DNA of 64,000 nt from Salibaculum halophilum (GTDB taxonomy: Bacteria > Pseudomonadota > Alphaproteobacteria > Rhodobacterales > Rhodobacteraceae), in the NCBI RefSeq assembly GCF_002094885.1, contig NZ_MSIT01000007.1, positions 1 to 64,000 on the forward strand. The letters run 5' to 3'. The notes beneath the pieces are model-generated. The model searched no databases. It was not told the DNA's origin and worked only from the letters and a program-made list of their open reading frames with translations. How positions within the stretch are numbered: position 1 is the stretch's first letter; each line of letters begins with the position of its first letter. Below are positions 42,372 to 52,297 of this stretch, in pieces. The position numbers and the translations under genes are program-made.

Positions 42372-43793
42372 ATGATTCCCATGCAAACCCCTTTTCCGCC
42401 GCACGACGGGCCGGCGCGAGGCCCTGTCCTCAGCAGGATGCGGGCCGCGCAGGACGGCCCCGTGCCGGAGGGAAGCGGGCCGCGTGGCGGCTTCGCCGGT
42501 GTGATGTCGCGGCAGCCTTCGAAGTCAGGCGATCGGGAGGGTCTCGACCAACCTGTTGCCCCGGAAGAGACCCACGAGACTCGCCTGGCTGACACCCCCA
42601 GTCCGGGTGCCGCTGTTGCCGAGGGCACGCCATCGGAGGGCGATGCCAGCGTCATGGGGCTTTCCGACGGCGCGGTGCAGTCGCCCGCTGCGGAAACGCG
42701 CCCCCCCGAAAATCGCACTGACGGCAAGGCCCAAGACCCGAGCGAGGCCGTGGTGAAGGCACCTCAAGCCAGCGAGCGGCCGCCGCGCACCCCGACTGGC
42801 GATGTCAGCGGGGGGGTGCCGCGGGCAAGAGAAAATCCACCCGGCCCCGGGCTGGCGGCTGTGCCGGGCATTGTGGACTGGGCGCCCATGGCGGGCCGAG
42901 TCCCGCTGCAGGAGGGGTCCGCTTCGGGCCCGTCTGGCCGGCAGCCTGACGCGGCCCATCAGCCGCGATCCGGGGCCGATCTGATGCACCCGCGCGCAGA
43001 ACAGTCGATAAACCAACCAACGCAAGCCAGTCATGTGTCTGGGGCGCCAGCGGGTCGTGACCCGAGCGGGCGAACTGGAATGCCCATCGGGGGCGGGCAA
43101 GCGCCACCGCCGCGGCCCGAACCGCGCAGTGCGGCGCAGCGCGACCGGCCCGCGGGCACCGAAACGGCACAGGTGGCTGGCCCGGCGCTGTCCGCGAGCC
43201 AGCGCGTCGCCGTTGCCGCCCCTGCCTCGCCCCTGCCTGCGCCCTTCCGTGCCATGCTCATGTCGACCGACCAAATGGCCCGCCAGCCTGTCGAGGACGC
43301 CGCCCTGCCCCTTGGCGACCTTGCGGCGGGATCGACCGGGGAACGCCCTTCCGCCGGGGCATCATCGGCTGGACCGGCAACGCCGCCCGCCGCTCGAGCC
43401 GTGCCGGCGCAGATCGCGCAGCAGATCGCGGTGAGTGTCTCCGTCTCCGAGAGCGGGCACACCGAACTGCGGCTCAACCCCGAGGAACTGGGCCGGGTGC
43501 GCCTGTCGCTTTCGGGGGCCGAAGGAGGGCTGACCGTATCGATCACCGCGGAACGCCCCGAGACCGCGGACCTTCTGCGCCGGCACACCGACAGCCTGGC
43601 CCGGGAATTCGCGGCGCTGGGCTACGGTGATGTCGGGTTCCATTTCGAGGGCGAGAGCCGCGAGGATCGCGCCCATGACCACCCTGGACGCCAGGCTGCC
43701 AGCGCCCCCGAGCGGACCTTGACCGACGCGACCGACCCGCAACCGCCGCGCCGAGGGATCGTGCTCGGCGGCGGCCTCGACCTGAAACTATAG
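42372..43793 (+). CDS. fliK: Flagellar hook-length control protein FliK
   Basis: A 473-residue export substrate that measures hook length and switches FlhB specificity. Residues 1-350 are Pro/Gly/Ala/Arg-rich, without predicted order, as in the ruler part of FliK. The C-terminal Flg_hook domain (about 355-445) shows IAQQIAVSVSVSESGHTELRLNPEELGRVRLSLS in outline, with LRLNPEELGRV diagnostic. The ATG at 42372 has GGAG eight bases upstream. It is followed by flgD after ten bases. Confidence 0.9.
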   Translation: MIPMQTPFPPHDGPARGPVLSRMRAAQDGPVPEGSGPRGGFAGVMSRQPSKSGDREGLDQPVAPEETHETRLADTPSPGAAVAEGTPSEGDASVMGLSDGAVQSPAAETRPPENRTDGKAQDPSEAVVKAPQASERPPRTPTGDVSGGVPRARENPPGPGLAAVPGIVDWAPMAGRVPLQEGSASGPSGRQPDAAHQPRSGADLMHPRAEQSINQPTQASHVSGAPAGRDPSGRTGMPIGGGQAPPPRPEPRSAAQRDRPAGTETAQVAGPALSASQRVAVAAPASPLPAPFRAMLMSTDQMARQPVEDAALPLGDLAAGSTGERPSAGASSAGPATPPAARAVPAQIAQQIAVSVSVSESGHTELRLNPEELGRVRLSLSGAEGGLTVSITAERPETADLLRRHTDSLAREFAALGYGDVGFHFEGESREDRAHDHPGRQAASAPERTLTDATDPQPPRRGIVLGGGLDLKL

Positions 43794-43803
43794 GACCACG
43801 ACC

Positions 43804-44469
43804 ATGGAAATCACGCAGACGCCCCCTGACACCGCCCGAGCCGCCGCGTCGGGCACGGAAACGCCCGAGGCTGTCATCAGTTCGGATTTCGAGACGTTCC
43901 TCAAGATGCTGACCGTGCAAATGGAAAACCAGGACCCGCTGAACCCCACCGAGTCCGAGAAATTCGCGACTCAGCTGGCCACGTTCTCGGGCGTGGAGCA
44001 ACAGGTCCTGACCAACGATCTGCTGGAGTCCATGATCGGCCAGATGGGCGCGACGGACATGGCGCAGATGGCGGGCTGGGTTGGCCGCGAGGCGCGTGCC
44101 GCGGTGCCGGGCCAGTTCGACGGAGACCCGATCACCGTGGCCCCCGCTCCTGCCCCGGCCGCCGATCGCGCTGAACTGGTCGTGACCGACGCCCGCGGCG
44201 CCGAGGTGCAGCGGCTGAACATCCCTGCCTCTGGCGATGCCTTCGACTGGCCGGGGCAAGCGGCGGACGGCACACCGCTGCCGGAGGGCCGCTACGGTTT
44301 CACCGTCGTCAGCTATGCCGGCGAGGAGGTCCTGGCCGAGTCCCCCGCCGAGATCTACGCCCGTGTCACCGAGGTTCGCGCCGAGGGCGGCGAGACGCAC
44401 CTGATGCTTGAGGGCGGCGCGGCGGTCCCGGCCACGCAGGTCAGCGCCCTGCGCGAGGCGGGTCTATAA
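43804..44469 (+). CDS. flgD: Flagellar hook assembly protein FlgD
   Basis: A 221-residue hook cap protein. The N-terminal signature has FETFLKMLTVQMENQDPLNPTESEKFATQLATFSGVEQQ in outline. The central and C-terminal parts resemble a FlgD Ig-like domain (FDWPGQAADGTPLPEGRYGFTV). It caps the growing hook so FlgE can polymerise. It is the last flagellar gene of the supercluster; its end overlaps the convergent ubiB by six bases. Confidence 0.93.
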   Translation: MEITQTPPDTARAAASGTETPEAVISSDFETFLKMLTVQMENQDPLNPTESEKFATQLATFSGVEQQVLTNDLLESMIGQMGATDMAQMAGWVGREARAAVPGQFDGDPITVAPAPAPAADRAELVVTDARGAEVQRLNIPASGDAFDWPGQAADGTPLPEGRYGFTVVSYAGEEVLAESPAEIYARVTEVRAEGGETHLMLEGGAAVPATQVSALREAGL

Positions 44470-45993
44470 CAGCGCGAGCAGCGCAACCGCCGCCGCGCCG
44501 ATCGCCCCGCCGGCCGCGGCCCAGACCAGCGCGTGCCAGCGCCGCGGTGTCGGCGGCGGCGATTCTTCGCGCGAGAGGCGGATCAGGGCCTCCTCGGCGA
44601 GGGCGGGCAGGCGCGGGCCGAACCGGGCCAGCACCCGCGCGGTCTTGGCCAGGTCGCGGGCCACCGCGCGGGGGCCGATGCTCTCGGCGATGTAGCGTTC
44701 CACCACCGGCTTGGCCGCGTCCCAGATGTTCATCCGCGGGTCCAGCGTGCGCGCCACCCCCTCGACAACCACCATGGTCCGCTGCAGCAGGATCAGCTCG
44801 GTGCGCGTTTCCATGCCGAAGCGCTCGGTCACTTCGAAGAGATAGGCCAGCAACTTGCCCATGGAAATGCGGCTGGCATCCATGCCGAAGATCGGCTCGC
44901 CCACCGCGCGCAGGGCGCGGGCGAACTCGTCCACGTCGCGGTCGGCGGGCACGTAGCCGGCCTCGAAATGCACCTCGGCGACACGCTGGTAGTCGCGCTT
45001 GATGAACCCATAGAGGATCTCGGCGTAGACCCGGCGCGTGTATTCGTCGATATGGCCCATGATCCCGAAGTCATAGGCGATGATGTCGCCGTTGGGCGCG
45101 ATCTTGAGGTTACCGTGGTGCATGTCGGCGTGAAAATAGCCGTCGCGCAGGGCGTGGCTCAGGAACAGCTGGATCACCCGCTGGCTCAGCCCGGTCATGT
45201 CGTGGCCCGCGGCGCGCAGCGCCTCAACGTCGCCGGCATTGATCCCGTCGGCCCAGGTCATGGTCATGACCCGGCGCGAGGAATGGTTCCATAGCACCTG
45301 CGGCAGCCGGAAACCGTCGTCATCTCGCGTGTTGTCAGCAAACTCCGAGGCCGAGGCGCTTTCCAGCCGAAGGTCAAGCTCGCCCAGCACCGTGCTTTCG
45401 AAGTGTTCGATCACCTCGACAGGGCGCAGCCGGCGCGAGCCGGGCAGGAACTTGGCCACGAGACCAGCCGCGAAATAGAAGGTGTCGATGTCGCGTCGAA
45501 AGGCCCGTTCGATGCCGGGGCGCAGCACCTTGACGGCCACGTCGCGATCCCCGTCGACCAGCCGCGCGCGGTGCACCTGCGCGATCGAGGCCGCGGCGAC
45601 GGGCTCGGAAAATTCGGAAAAGACCTCGTCCGACGGGCGGCCCAGTTCGTAGGCCACCGTGGCGCGGGCCGTCTCGATGGGAAAGGGCGGCAGCTTGTCC
45701 TGCAACAGCCGCAGTTGCAGCGTCAGGTCGTCGCCGACCACGTCCGGCCGGGTCGAGAGGATCTGGCCGAACTTTATGTAGGCCGGCCCCATGGCCGTCA
45801 GCGCCCGTGCCACCGGCGGCAGGCTCTCGTCGCCGCCATAGCCCAGCCACTTGAAGGGCCAGGCCAGCGCGCGCAGGGCGACGCGTGCCGCGCGCGGCAC
45901 CTCGAGCGCCTGCATGATGTCGGCCATCGCCCCGTTGCGTTCCAGCGTCGCGCCGGTCCGCACCAGAAGAAAGATATTGTGCGGCCCGCGCAT
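44464..45993 (-). CDS. ubiB: Ubiquinone biosynthesis protein UbiB
   Basis: A 509-residue atypical ABC1/ADCK-family kinase-like protein needed for ubiquinone synthesis. The family motif KFGQILSTRPDVV, with its KxGQ core, lies near residue 72. An Ala-rich nucleotide loop (AAASIAQVHRA) and kinase-like HADMHHGNLKI and IIAYDFGIMGHI segments follow. Two C-terminal hydrophobic helices (ALVWAAAGGAIGAAAVALLALL) anchor it in the membrane. It starts right after ubiE and is co-transcribed with it. Confidence 0.96.
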   Translation of the reverse strand: MRGPHNIFLLVRTGATLERNGAMADIMQALEVPRAARVALRALAWPFKWLGYGGDESLPPVARALTAMGPAYIKFGQILSTRPDVVGDDLTLQLRLLQDKLPPFPIETARATVAYELGRPSDEVFSEFSEPVAAASIAQVHRARLVDGDRDVAVKVLRPGIERAFRRDIDTFYFAAGLVAKFLPGSRRLRPVEVIEHFESTVLGELDLRLESASASEFADNTRDDDGFRLPQVLWNHSSRRVMTMTWADGINAGDVEALRAAGHDMTGLSQRVIQLFLSHALRDGYFHADMHHGNLKIAPNGDIIAYDFGIMGHIDEYTRRVYAEILYGFIKRDYQRVAEVHFEAGYVPADRDVDEFARALRAVGEPIFGMDASRISMGKLLAYLFEVTERFGMETRTELILLQRTMVVVEGVARTLDPRMNIWDAAKPVVERYIAESIGPRAVARDLAKTARVLARFGPRLPALAEEALIRLSREESPPPTPRRWHALVWAAAGGAIGAAAVALLALL

Positions 45994-46743
45994 TCAGAGC
46001 TTCCAGCCCGAGTGCAGGCAGGCGATGCCCATGGACAGGTTCCGGTACTTCGCGTTCTCTAACCCCGCCTGCCGGACCATGGACAGGAAGGTCTCCTGGT
46101 CGGGAAAGCGGCGGATCGACTCCACCAGGTACTGATAACTCTCGCGGTCGCCGGTGATGACCCGGCCCATCACCGGGATCGCGTTAAAGGAATAGACATC
46201 GTAGAGCCGCTGCATCAGGTCGTTGGGGATCTGGCTGAACTCAAGCACCATGAGCCGCCCGCCGGGGCGCAGCACCCGGAACGCTTCGGCCAGGGCGTCC
46301 TGCGGCCGGGTCACGTTCCGTATGCCGAAACTGATGGTGTAGACGTCGAAACTGTTGTCGGCGAAGGGCAGCGCCATGGCATCGCCCACCACCCAATCCA
46401 GGCTGTCGGCCCGGTCGGCGGCCTCGGCCCGTTTGCGGCCCGCGTCCAGCATGGGCGCGGTCAGGTCCAGCACCGTGGCCTCGGACTGCCCGGCACGGTC
46501 TAGAAACCGAAAGGCGATATCGCCGGTGCCGCCGGCCACGTCGAGCAGGCGCTGGCCGGGCCGCGGGGCGAGCCAGTCCATCATGGCATCCTTCCACAGG
46601 CGGTGAATGCCCAGCGACATGGCATCGTTCATCACGTCGTACTTGTCGGCCACGCTGGAAAACACGCCGCGCACGCGGCCGGCCTTGTCCTCTTCAGGGA
46701 TGGTCTCGTATCCGAAATGTGTGGTGCGGTCGGTCTCGGTCAT
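45994..46743 (-). CDS. ubiE: Ubiquinone/menaquinone C-methyltransferase UbiE
   Basis: A 249-residue SAM-dependent methyltransferase. It shows the SAM motif [18 protein letters not shown], with the DVAGGTGD core, and family motifs [26 protein letters not shown] and [34 protein letters not shown] in outline. It adds the C-methyl group in ubiquinone synthesis. Its stop abuts the ubiB start. It diverges from mutM with a 172-base gap. Confidence 0.97.
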   Translation of the reverse strand: MTETDRTTHFGYETIPEEDKAGRVRGVFSSVADKYDVMNDAMSLGIHRLWKDAMMDWLAPRPGQRLLDVAGGTGDIAFRFLDRAGQSEATVLDLTAPMLDAGRKRAEAADRADSLDWVVGDAMALPFADNSFDVYTISFGIRNVTRPQDALAEAFRVLRPGGRLMVLEFSQIPNDLMQRLYDVYSFNAIPVMGRVITGDRESYQYLVESIRRFPDQETFLSMVRQAGLENAKYRNLSMGIACLHSGWKL

Positions 46744-46915
46744 GGTCTGCGCCTGGCCCCTGCTCCGTCAGTCTGCACCTACAGCTAAGTCCGATCCGAC
46801 ACAAACCCACTTTCTGACGCAGGATATCAGCGGCCTGGTGCGCGATTGCCCTTTGCGCTTGCGCCGCGGCGCGGCGTGCTTACCTTTGCGCCACCCCGCC
46901 ACAACCCGTGACGCC

Positions 46916-47761
46916 ATGCCCGAACTGCCCGAAGTCGAAACCGTGCGCCGCGGGCTGGCCCCCGCGATGGAGGGGGCGGTGATCGCGCATGCGGCGGTTA
47001 ACCGCCCCGACCTGCGCTGGCCCTTCCCGGCGGACATGGCCGCCCGCCTGACCGGGGCACGGGTGACGGCGCTGCGGCGGCGGTCGAAATACATCCTCGC
47101 CGATCTAGACCGGGGCGAGACCCTGTTGATCCATCTCGGCATGTCGGGGCGGATGACGGTGTCGGGTCAGACCGTCGGCGTGTTCCACCACGCCCATCCC
47201 GCGCCTGCGAAGCACGACCATGTCGTTCTGGACATGGACAACGGCGCGCGGGTCACCTTCAACGATGCGCGCCGTTTCGGGGCCATGGACCTGTTTGCGA
47301 GCGCGGGCGGGCACTGGCTGCTGGACGATCTCGGCCCCGAACCGCTGGGCAATGCCTTCGACGAACCTGGCCTGGTGGCCGCGCTGCGTGGGCGCAACAC
47401 GCCCGTCAAGGCGGCCTTGCTGGACCAGCGCGTCGTCGCCGGGCTGGGCAACATCTACGTCTGCGAGGCCCTGCACCGGGCCGGAATCAATCCGCGCCGC
47501 AAGGCCGGACGTGTCGGGCCGGCGCGCGCCGCGGCCCTCGTGCCGATCATCCGCGCGGTCCTGTCCGAGGCGATCGCGGCGGGGGGCTCGTCGCTGCGCG
47601 ACCATCGTCAGGCCGACGGCGCGCTTGGCTATTTCCAGCATGTTTTCAATGCCTACGGCCGCGAGGGCGCCCCCTGCCCAACGCCGGACTGCCCCGGCCA
47701 TATCCGCCGTATCGTGCAATCGGGCCGATCCACCTTCTACTGCCCGCGCTGCCAAAGATAG
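46916..47761 (+). CDS. mutM: Formamidopyrimidine-DNA glycosylase
   Basis: A 281-residue DNA repair glycosylase/lyase for 8-oxoguanine and formamidopyrimidines. The N-terminal PELPEVE gives the catalytic Pro and Glu after removal of Met. The H2TH region ([24 protein letters not shown]) and the C-terminal zinc finger (CPTPDC...FYCPRCQR) are intact; the finger has a C-x4-C first pair. The frame is open upstream, but the ATG at 46916 fixes the required N-terminus. Confidence 0.97.
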   Translation: MPELPEVETVRRGLAPAMEGAVIAHAAVNRPDLRWPFPADMAARLTGARVTALRRRSKYILADLDRGETLLIHLGMSGRMTVSGQTVGVFHHAHPAPAKHDHVVLDMDNGARVTFNDARRFGAMDLFASAGGHWLLDDLGPEPLGNAFDEPGLVAALRGRNTPVKAALLDQRVVAGLGNIYVCEALHRAGINPRRKAGRVGPARAAALVPIIRAVLSEAIAAGGSSLRDHRQADGALGYFQHVFNAYGREGAPCPTPDCPGHIRRIVQSGRSTFYCPRCQR

Positions 47762-47822
47762 CTTGATCCCTGGTCCGCCTCTGCTAACGCTGACCCACCC
47801 GGCAACCCGCAGGAGGGCGCAA

Positions 47823-48599
47823 ATGGCCTACGAAACGATCAACGTCGAGATCAAGGATCACGTCGCGCTGATCACCTTGAACCGGCCCGAGGCGCTGAAC
47901 GCGCTCAACAGCAAGCTGCTGGGCGAACTGGCCTCCGCCCTGGAGGAGGCCGACGCCAGCGACAAGGTGCGCTGCATCGTCATCACCGGATCGGAGAAGG
48001 CCTTCGCCGCCGGCGCGGACGTGACCGAGATGGCCGACAAGGGCTTCGTCGAGATGTACAAACGCAACTTTTTCGGCACCGAGAGCGACCGGTTCCTGCG
48101 GGTGCGCAAGCCCATCGTGGCCGCCGTGTCGGGCTATGCCCTCGGCGGCGGCTGCGAGCTGGCCATGATGTGCGATTTCATCATTGCCGCGGAGACGGCG
48201 AAGTTCGGCCAGCCCGAGATCAATCTGGGCGTCATCGCCGGGATCGGCGGCACCCAGCGGCTGACCCGCTTCGTGGGCAAATCGAAATCCATGGACATGC
48301 ACCTGACGGGCCGGTTCATGGACGCCACCGAGGCCGAGAGTTGCGGCTTGGTCTCGCGCGTGGTGCCGGCCAAGAAGCTCAAGGACGAGGCGCTGGCGAC
48401 CGCCGGAAAGATCGCCGAGAAATCGCTGCTGGCCACGATGGCCGCCAAGGACGCCGTCAACCGTGCCTACGAGACGACCCTCGCCGAGGGGCTGACCTAC
48501 GAACGCCGCCTGTTCGTCTCGCTCTTTGCCACCGAGGACCGGTCCGAGGGCATGGCCGCCTTCACCGAAAAACGCGAACCGCAGTTCCGCGACCGCTGA
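47823..48599 (+). CDS. Enoyl-CoA hydratase
   Basis: A 258-residue crotonase-family enzyme hydrating 2-enoyl-CoA in beta-oxidation. Both catalytic glutamates are present, in [16 protein letters not shown] and [19 protein letters not shown]. The oxyanion-hole residues are at the usual places ([11 protein letters not shown]). It starts 61 bases after mutM with GGAGGGCG before the ATG. The mutM-ech-rpsT-dnaA order is common in Rhodobacterales. Confidence 0.94.
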   Translation: MAYETINVEIKDHVALITLNRPEALNALNSKLLGELASALEEADASDKVRCIVITGSEKAFAAGADVTEMADKGFVEMYKRNFFGTESDRFLRVRKPIVAAVSGYALGGGCELAMMCDFIIAAETAKFGQPEINLGVIAGIGGTQRLTRFVGKSKSMDMHLTGRFMDATEAESCGLVSRVVPAKKLKDEALATAGKIAEKSLLATMAAKDAVNRAYETTLAEGLTYERRLFVSLFATEDRSEGMAAFTEKREPQFRDR

Positions 48600-48628
48600 G
48601 GCGGGCGCGGGGAGGGCGCAAAATCTGT

Positions 48629-48656
48629 TTGCAGGCGCGGCGAAACGCTGTATACG
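48629..48656 (+). promoter_or_regulatory. Possible sigma70-type promoter of rpsT
   Basis: TTGCAG and TATACG are separated by 16 bases, with TG directly before the -10 element. It lies 117 bases before the rpsT start, in an otherwise unassigned 173-base gap. Confidence 0.45.
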
Positions 48657-48772
48657 TCGCCTCAGACATGCGCGTGCGGCCCGCTCTGGCCAGAATCGCC
48701 CGGTAGCGAACCCGGGGTCGGGACGTCCCGTGCACTTGCAGTTTGTAACGACCCGACGAAAGAGACCCGCAC

Positions 48773-49036
48773 ATGGCAAACAATCCCCAGTCCAAGAAGC
48801 GCGCCCGCCAGACCGAGCGCCGCTATGCCGTCAACAAGGCCCGCCGCTCGCGCATCCGCACCTACCTGCGCCGCGTCGAGGAAGCCATCGCCGCAGGCGA
48901 CAAGGACGCGGCCCGCAGCGCCTTTGAAAAGGCCCAGCCGGAACTGATGCGCGGCGTCACCAAGGGCGTGCTGCACAAGAACACGGCGGCGCGGAAGGTG
49001 TCGCGCCTCAGCGCGCGCATCAAGGCGCTCGGCTAG
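48773..49036 (+). CDS. rpsT: 30S ribosomal protein S20
   Basis: An 87-residue basic protein with the S20 features [17 protein letters not shown] at the start and [22 protein letters not shown] at the end. It binds 16S rRNA at the bottom of the body. GAAAGAGACC precedes the ATG. A hairpin terminator follows. Confidence 0.97.
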   Translation: MANNPQSKKRARQTERRYAVNKARRSRIRTYLRRVEEAIAAGDKDAARSAFEKAQPELMRGVTKGVLHKNTAARKVSRLSARIKALG

Positions 49037-49072
49037 GCAGAATCGGGCCATACGTGCCCATCGGCAACAGGC

Positions 49073-49100
49073 AAGGGGCACCCGGCGGGGTGCCCCTTGT
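49073..49100 (+). terminator. Probable terminator of rpsT
   Basis: An 11-bp stem (AAGGGGCACCC with GGGTGCCCCTT) and a four-base loop lie 36 bases after the rpsT stop, followed by GTCGTTT. The T-run is short. Confidence 0.65.
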
Positions 49101-49590
49101 CGTTTCTGCGCCACAGGCCGTCAGGACTTTCCCTTGGGATTCAATCCCCGTCCGGATTCGTTCTCTCCGGCCACCTCGTCAAGGCCAACCTTGCAGTTGA
49201 AAAGCGCGTCGCGCGATAGCTATGGTCTTCCAGCGATTCACATCGTTCCTGGGGGAAGATGGGGGATCGGCCCGGGGGTAGCTGCAGCGTTGCGGCGGAA
49301 TTGCGGTACCGGGCAGATCCATTGGGACGCCGGCGAAGGCGACGACCGGTCCGACCGGCCCTCCCGTTTCCACGGTTCCGTCGGCCGCAGCGCCGTTTCG
49401 GGCCACTCCCGCAGTGGTGCCGCCCGGCTCCGGGTTTGGGAAGAAGAGTGGCCGCCGGAACGTGTTTCGGCGGGTGGGACCCTCTTTGCCCTGACGCTTG
49501 ACGGATGCCTGACAGGAGCGTTGTGCGTGCAGGGTGGCCGGCAAACCGGTCGCTTGGGACAGGGCAAAAGAACAAGGGCGTCGGGACGGA
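49101..49590 (+). other. Long intergenic leader before dnaA; no gene seen
   Basis: These 490 bases hold no frame with convincing coding character; overlapping open frames on both strands are those expected from high GC. I found no TTATCCACA-type DnaA boxes, no AT-rich unwinding region and no DnaA-box cluster, so I do not call oriC here. A TTGACG at 49498 with a poor -10 (TTGTGC, 17-base spacer) is the only promoter-like match. Confidence 0.6.
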
Positions 49591-50937
49591 ATGACACAGC
49601 AGGAATGGGGCGCGGTGAAGGAAGACATCCGACGCGCAGTCGGGGCGAGCAATTACAAGAACTGGATCGAGCCGCTGGTCCTGTCGTCGCTCAACGAAGG
49701 GGTCGCGCATATCGACGTGCCCAACGCCTTCATGGGGGATTATGTCGGCAAGACCTTTGGCGACCAGATTATCTATCATCTCAACCGCAAGGGTGCTGGC
49801 GTGCAGCGCCTGGCCTTTGCCGTCGCCGAGCCGGTCGCGCCCGGCCCCACGGCACCCGCCGCCAAGCCCGCCGATGCCGCCCCCGACCCCGGCGCGACGG
49901 GCGAGCCCCGGCCTGACCAGCGTTTCACCTTCGACACCTTCGTGGTGGGCAAGCCGAACGAACTGGCCCATGCCGCGGCCAAGCGCGTGGCCGAGGGCGG
50001 CCAAGTCACCTTTAACCCGCTGTTTCTCTACGGTGGCGTGGGGCTGGGCAAGACGCACCTGATGCACGCCATCGCGCACGATCTGGCGCACCGCCAGCCC
50101 CATCTCAACGTGCTCTATATCTCTGCCGACCAGTTCATCTATCGCTTCATCTCGGCGCTGCGCGATCGCAAGATGATGGACTTCAAGCAGATGTTCCGCT
50201 CGGTCGATGTGCTCATGGTCGACGACATTCAGTTCCTGGCCGGCAAGGAAAGCACGCAGGAGGAGTTCTTTCACACCTTCAACGCCCTGGTGGATCAGAA
50301 CAAGCAGCTGATCATCTCGGCCGACCGCGCCCCGGGCGAGCTCAAGGACGTCTCGGAACGCATCCGCTCGCGGCTGCAGTGCGGCCTTGTCGTGGACCTG
50401 CACCCAACCGATTACGAGTTGCGCCTCGGTATCCTGCACGCCAAGCAGGAGATGTACCGCGCGATCTATCCCGGGGTCGAGGTCGCCCCGGGGGTGCTGG
50501 AGTTCCTGGCCCACCGGATCTCGTCCAACGTGCGCATCCTCGAAGGGGCCTTGACCCGGCTCTTTGCCTTTGCCTCGCTCGTCGGGCGCGAGGTGACGAT
50601 GGAGCTGGCGCAGGATTGCCTGTCGGACATCCTGCGCGCCTCGGACCGCAAGGTCACCATCGAGGAAATCCAGCGCAAGGTGTCCGAACACTACGCCATC
50701 CGGCTGTCGGACATGCTGGGCCCGCGCCGGCCGCGCAACCTGGCCCGCCCGCGCCAGATCGCCATGTGGCTGTGCAAGAACATGACCAGCCGGTCGCTGC
50801 CTGAGATCGGCCGCAAGTTCGGCAAGCGCGATCACACGACGATCATGCACGGCATCCGCAAGATCGAGGAATTGCGCCAGACCGACAGCCAGGTCGCCGA
50901 CGATCTGGAACTGCTGCAACGGGCGCTTCAGGAATAG
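49591..50937 (+). CDS. dnaA: Chromosomal replication initiator protein DnaA
   Basis: A 448-residue initiator. N-terminal domain I is followed by a Pro/Ala-rich linker, about residues 80-110. The AAA+ domain has Walker A GGVGLGKTH near residue 150 and Walker B DVLMVDDIQFLAGK. The C-terminal DNA-binding domain carries the signature GRKFGKRDHTTIMHGIRKIE. The ATG at 49591 is used; the frame is open to 49534. dnaN and recF follow on the same strand. Confidence 0.98.
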   Translation: MTQQEWGAVKEDIRRAVGASNYKNWIEPLVLSSLNEGVAHIDVPNAFMGDYVGKTFGDQIIYHLNRKGAGVQRLAFAVAEPVAPGPTAPAAKPADAAPDPGATGEPRPDQRFTFDTFVVGKPNELAHAAAKRVAEGGQVTFNPLFLYGGVGLGKTHLMHAIAHDLAHRQPHLNVLYISADQFIYRFISALRDRKMMDFKQMFRSVDVLMVDDIQFLAGKESTQEEFFHTFNALVDQNKQLIISADRAPGELKDVSERIRSRLQCGLVVDLHPTDYELRLGILHAKQEMYRAIYPGVEVAPGVLEFLAHRISSNVRILEGALTRLFAFASLVGREVTMELAQDCLSDILRASDRKVTIEEIQRKVSEHYAIRLSDMLGPRRPRNLARPRQIAMWLCKNMTSRSLPEIGRKFGKRDHTTIMHGIRKIEELRQTDSQVADDLELLQRALQE

Positions 50938-51114
50938 CCCGTCCGCCACGCGCGCCCGGAATCGGCGCGCGTCGGGGCCGGGGCGGTTGACCCTTGTGCC
51001 CCGCGCGCGGACAGTCCATCAAAAGGCGTGTATGACACGGCGACGCCTGTAGGGTCGCCACCCCGGCGCCGCCGGTCCGGATCGGGCGGGGCCGCAAAGG
51101 ACGGAGCGAGGGCT

Positions 51115-52233
51115 ATGAAATTCAGCATCGAACGCGGCGTGTTGCTCAAGGCGGTGGCGCAGGCGCAATCCGTGGTGGAACGGCGCAATACCATCCCGAT
51201 CCTCGCCAATGTCCTGATCGAGGCCGAGGACAGCGATGTACAGTTTCGCGCCACCGACCTCGACGTCGAAGTGGTCGACAAGGCCCCGGCCCAGGTGGAG
51301 CGCGCCGGGGCGACGACCGTCTCGGCGGTGACGCTCAACGAGATCGTGCGCAAGCTGCCCGACGGCGCGCTGGTCACGCTGGCCGAAGACAGCGCCGCGG
51401 GCCGCCTGTCGATTCAGGCGGGGCGGTCCAACTTCTCGCTGGCCACCCTGCCCAAGGAAGACTTCCCGGTCATGGCGTCCTCGGACTACACGACCAACTT
51501 CGCGGCCCCCGCGCCGGTCCTGCGGCGACTGTTCGACAAATCGAAATTCGCCATCTCGACCGAAGAGACGCGCTATTACCTCAACGGTGTCTACATGCAC
51601 GTCTCTCAGGGCGAGGACGGCCAGGTTCTGCGCTGCGTGGCCACCGACGGCCACCGCCTGGCCCGTATCGACGCCGACCTGCCCCAGGGGGCCGAAGGCA
51701 TGCCCGGGGTCATCGTGCCGCGCAAGACGGTGGGCGAGCTGCGCAAGCTGCTGGACGACGACGACATGCAGATCGCCGTGTCGGTGTCCGAGACCAAGGT
51801 GCGCTTCGCCACCCCCGACATCACCCTGACCTCCAAGGTCATCGACGGGACCTTCCCCGACTACACGCGCGTGATCCCGCAGGGCAACACCCGCAAGATG
51901 GAGGTGGACGCCGGCGACTTCGCCAAGGCCGTGGACCGGGTCGCCACCGTCAGCTCGGAACGCTCGCGCGCCGTGAAGCTGGCACTGGACGCCGACCGCC
52001 TTGTCCTGTCGGTCAACGCCCCGGACAGCGGTGCCGCCGAAGAAGAACTGGCCGTCGCCTATGACGACGAGCGGCTCGAAATCGGCTTCAACGCCAAGTA
52101 CCTGCTTGAAATCGCCAGCCAGGTGGACCGCGAGAACGCCGTGTTCCTGTTCAATTCCTCGGGCGACCCGACCCTGATGCGCGAGGGCAGCGACACGACC
52201 GCCGTCTACGTCGTGATGCCGATGCGGGTGTGA
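51115..52233 (+). CDS. dnaN: DNA polymerase III subunit beta (sliding clamp)
   Basis: A 372-residue clamp: MKFSIERGVLLKAVAQAQSVVERRNTIPILANVLIEA in outline, three similar clamp domains and the C-terminal VVMPMRV, typical for DnaN. ATG at 51115 is used rather than upstream in-frame starts since it gives the canonical N-terminus. It lies 177 bases after dnaA and 64 before recF. Confidence 0.98.
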   Translation: MKFSIERGVLLKAVAQAQSVVERRNTIPILANVLIEAEDSDVQFRATDLDVEVVDKAPAQVERAGATTVSAVTLNEIVRKLPDGALVTLAEDSAAGRLSIQAGRSNFSLATLPKEDFPVMASSDYTTNFAAPAPVLRRLFDKSKFAISTEETRYYLNGVYMHVSQGEDGQVLRCVATDGHRLARIDADLPQGAEGMPGVIVPRKTVGELRKLLDDDDMQIAVSVSETKVRFATPDITLTSKVIDGTFPDYTRVIPQGNTRKMEVDAGDFAKAVDRVATVSSERSRAVKLALDADRLVLSVNAPDSGAAEEELAVAYDDERLEIGFNAKYLLEIASQVDRENAVFLFNSSGDPTLMREGSDTTAVYVVMPMRV

Positions 52234-52297
52234 CGCGAGCGCAGGTCTTAGAAGAGCCTCCGACGGGTACGCCGTATCGGATGACCGGCCGGGCCTG

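Noticed and set aside
49134-49916. Open frame of 260 codons overlapping the dnaA start region
   Set aside because: It overlaps dnaA in another frame, has Arg/Gly-rich shadow composition and no family likeness.
49141-50949. 602-codon open frame opposite dnaA
   Set aside because: It is antisense to the well-conserved dnaA and arises from high-GC codon bias.
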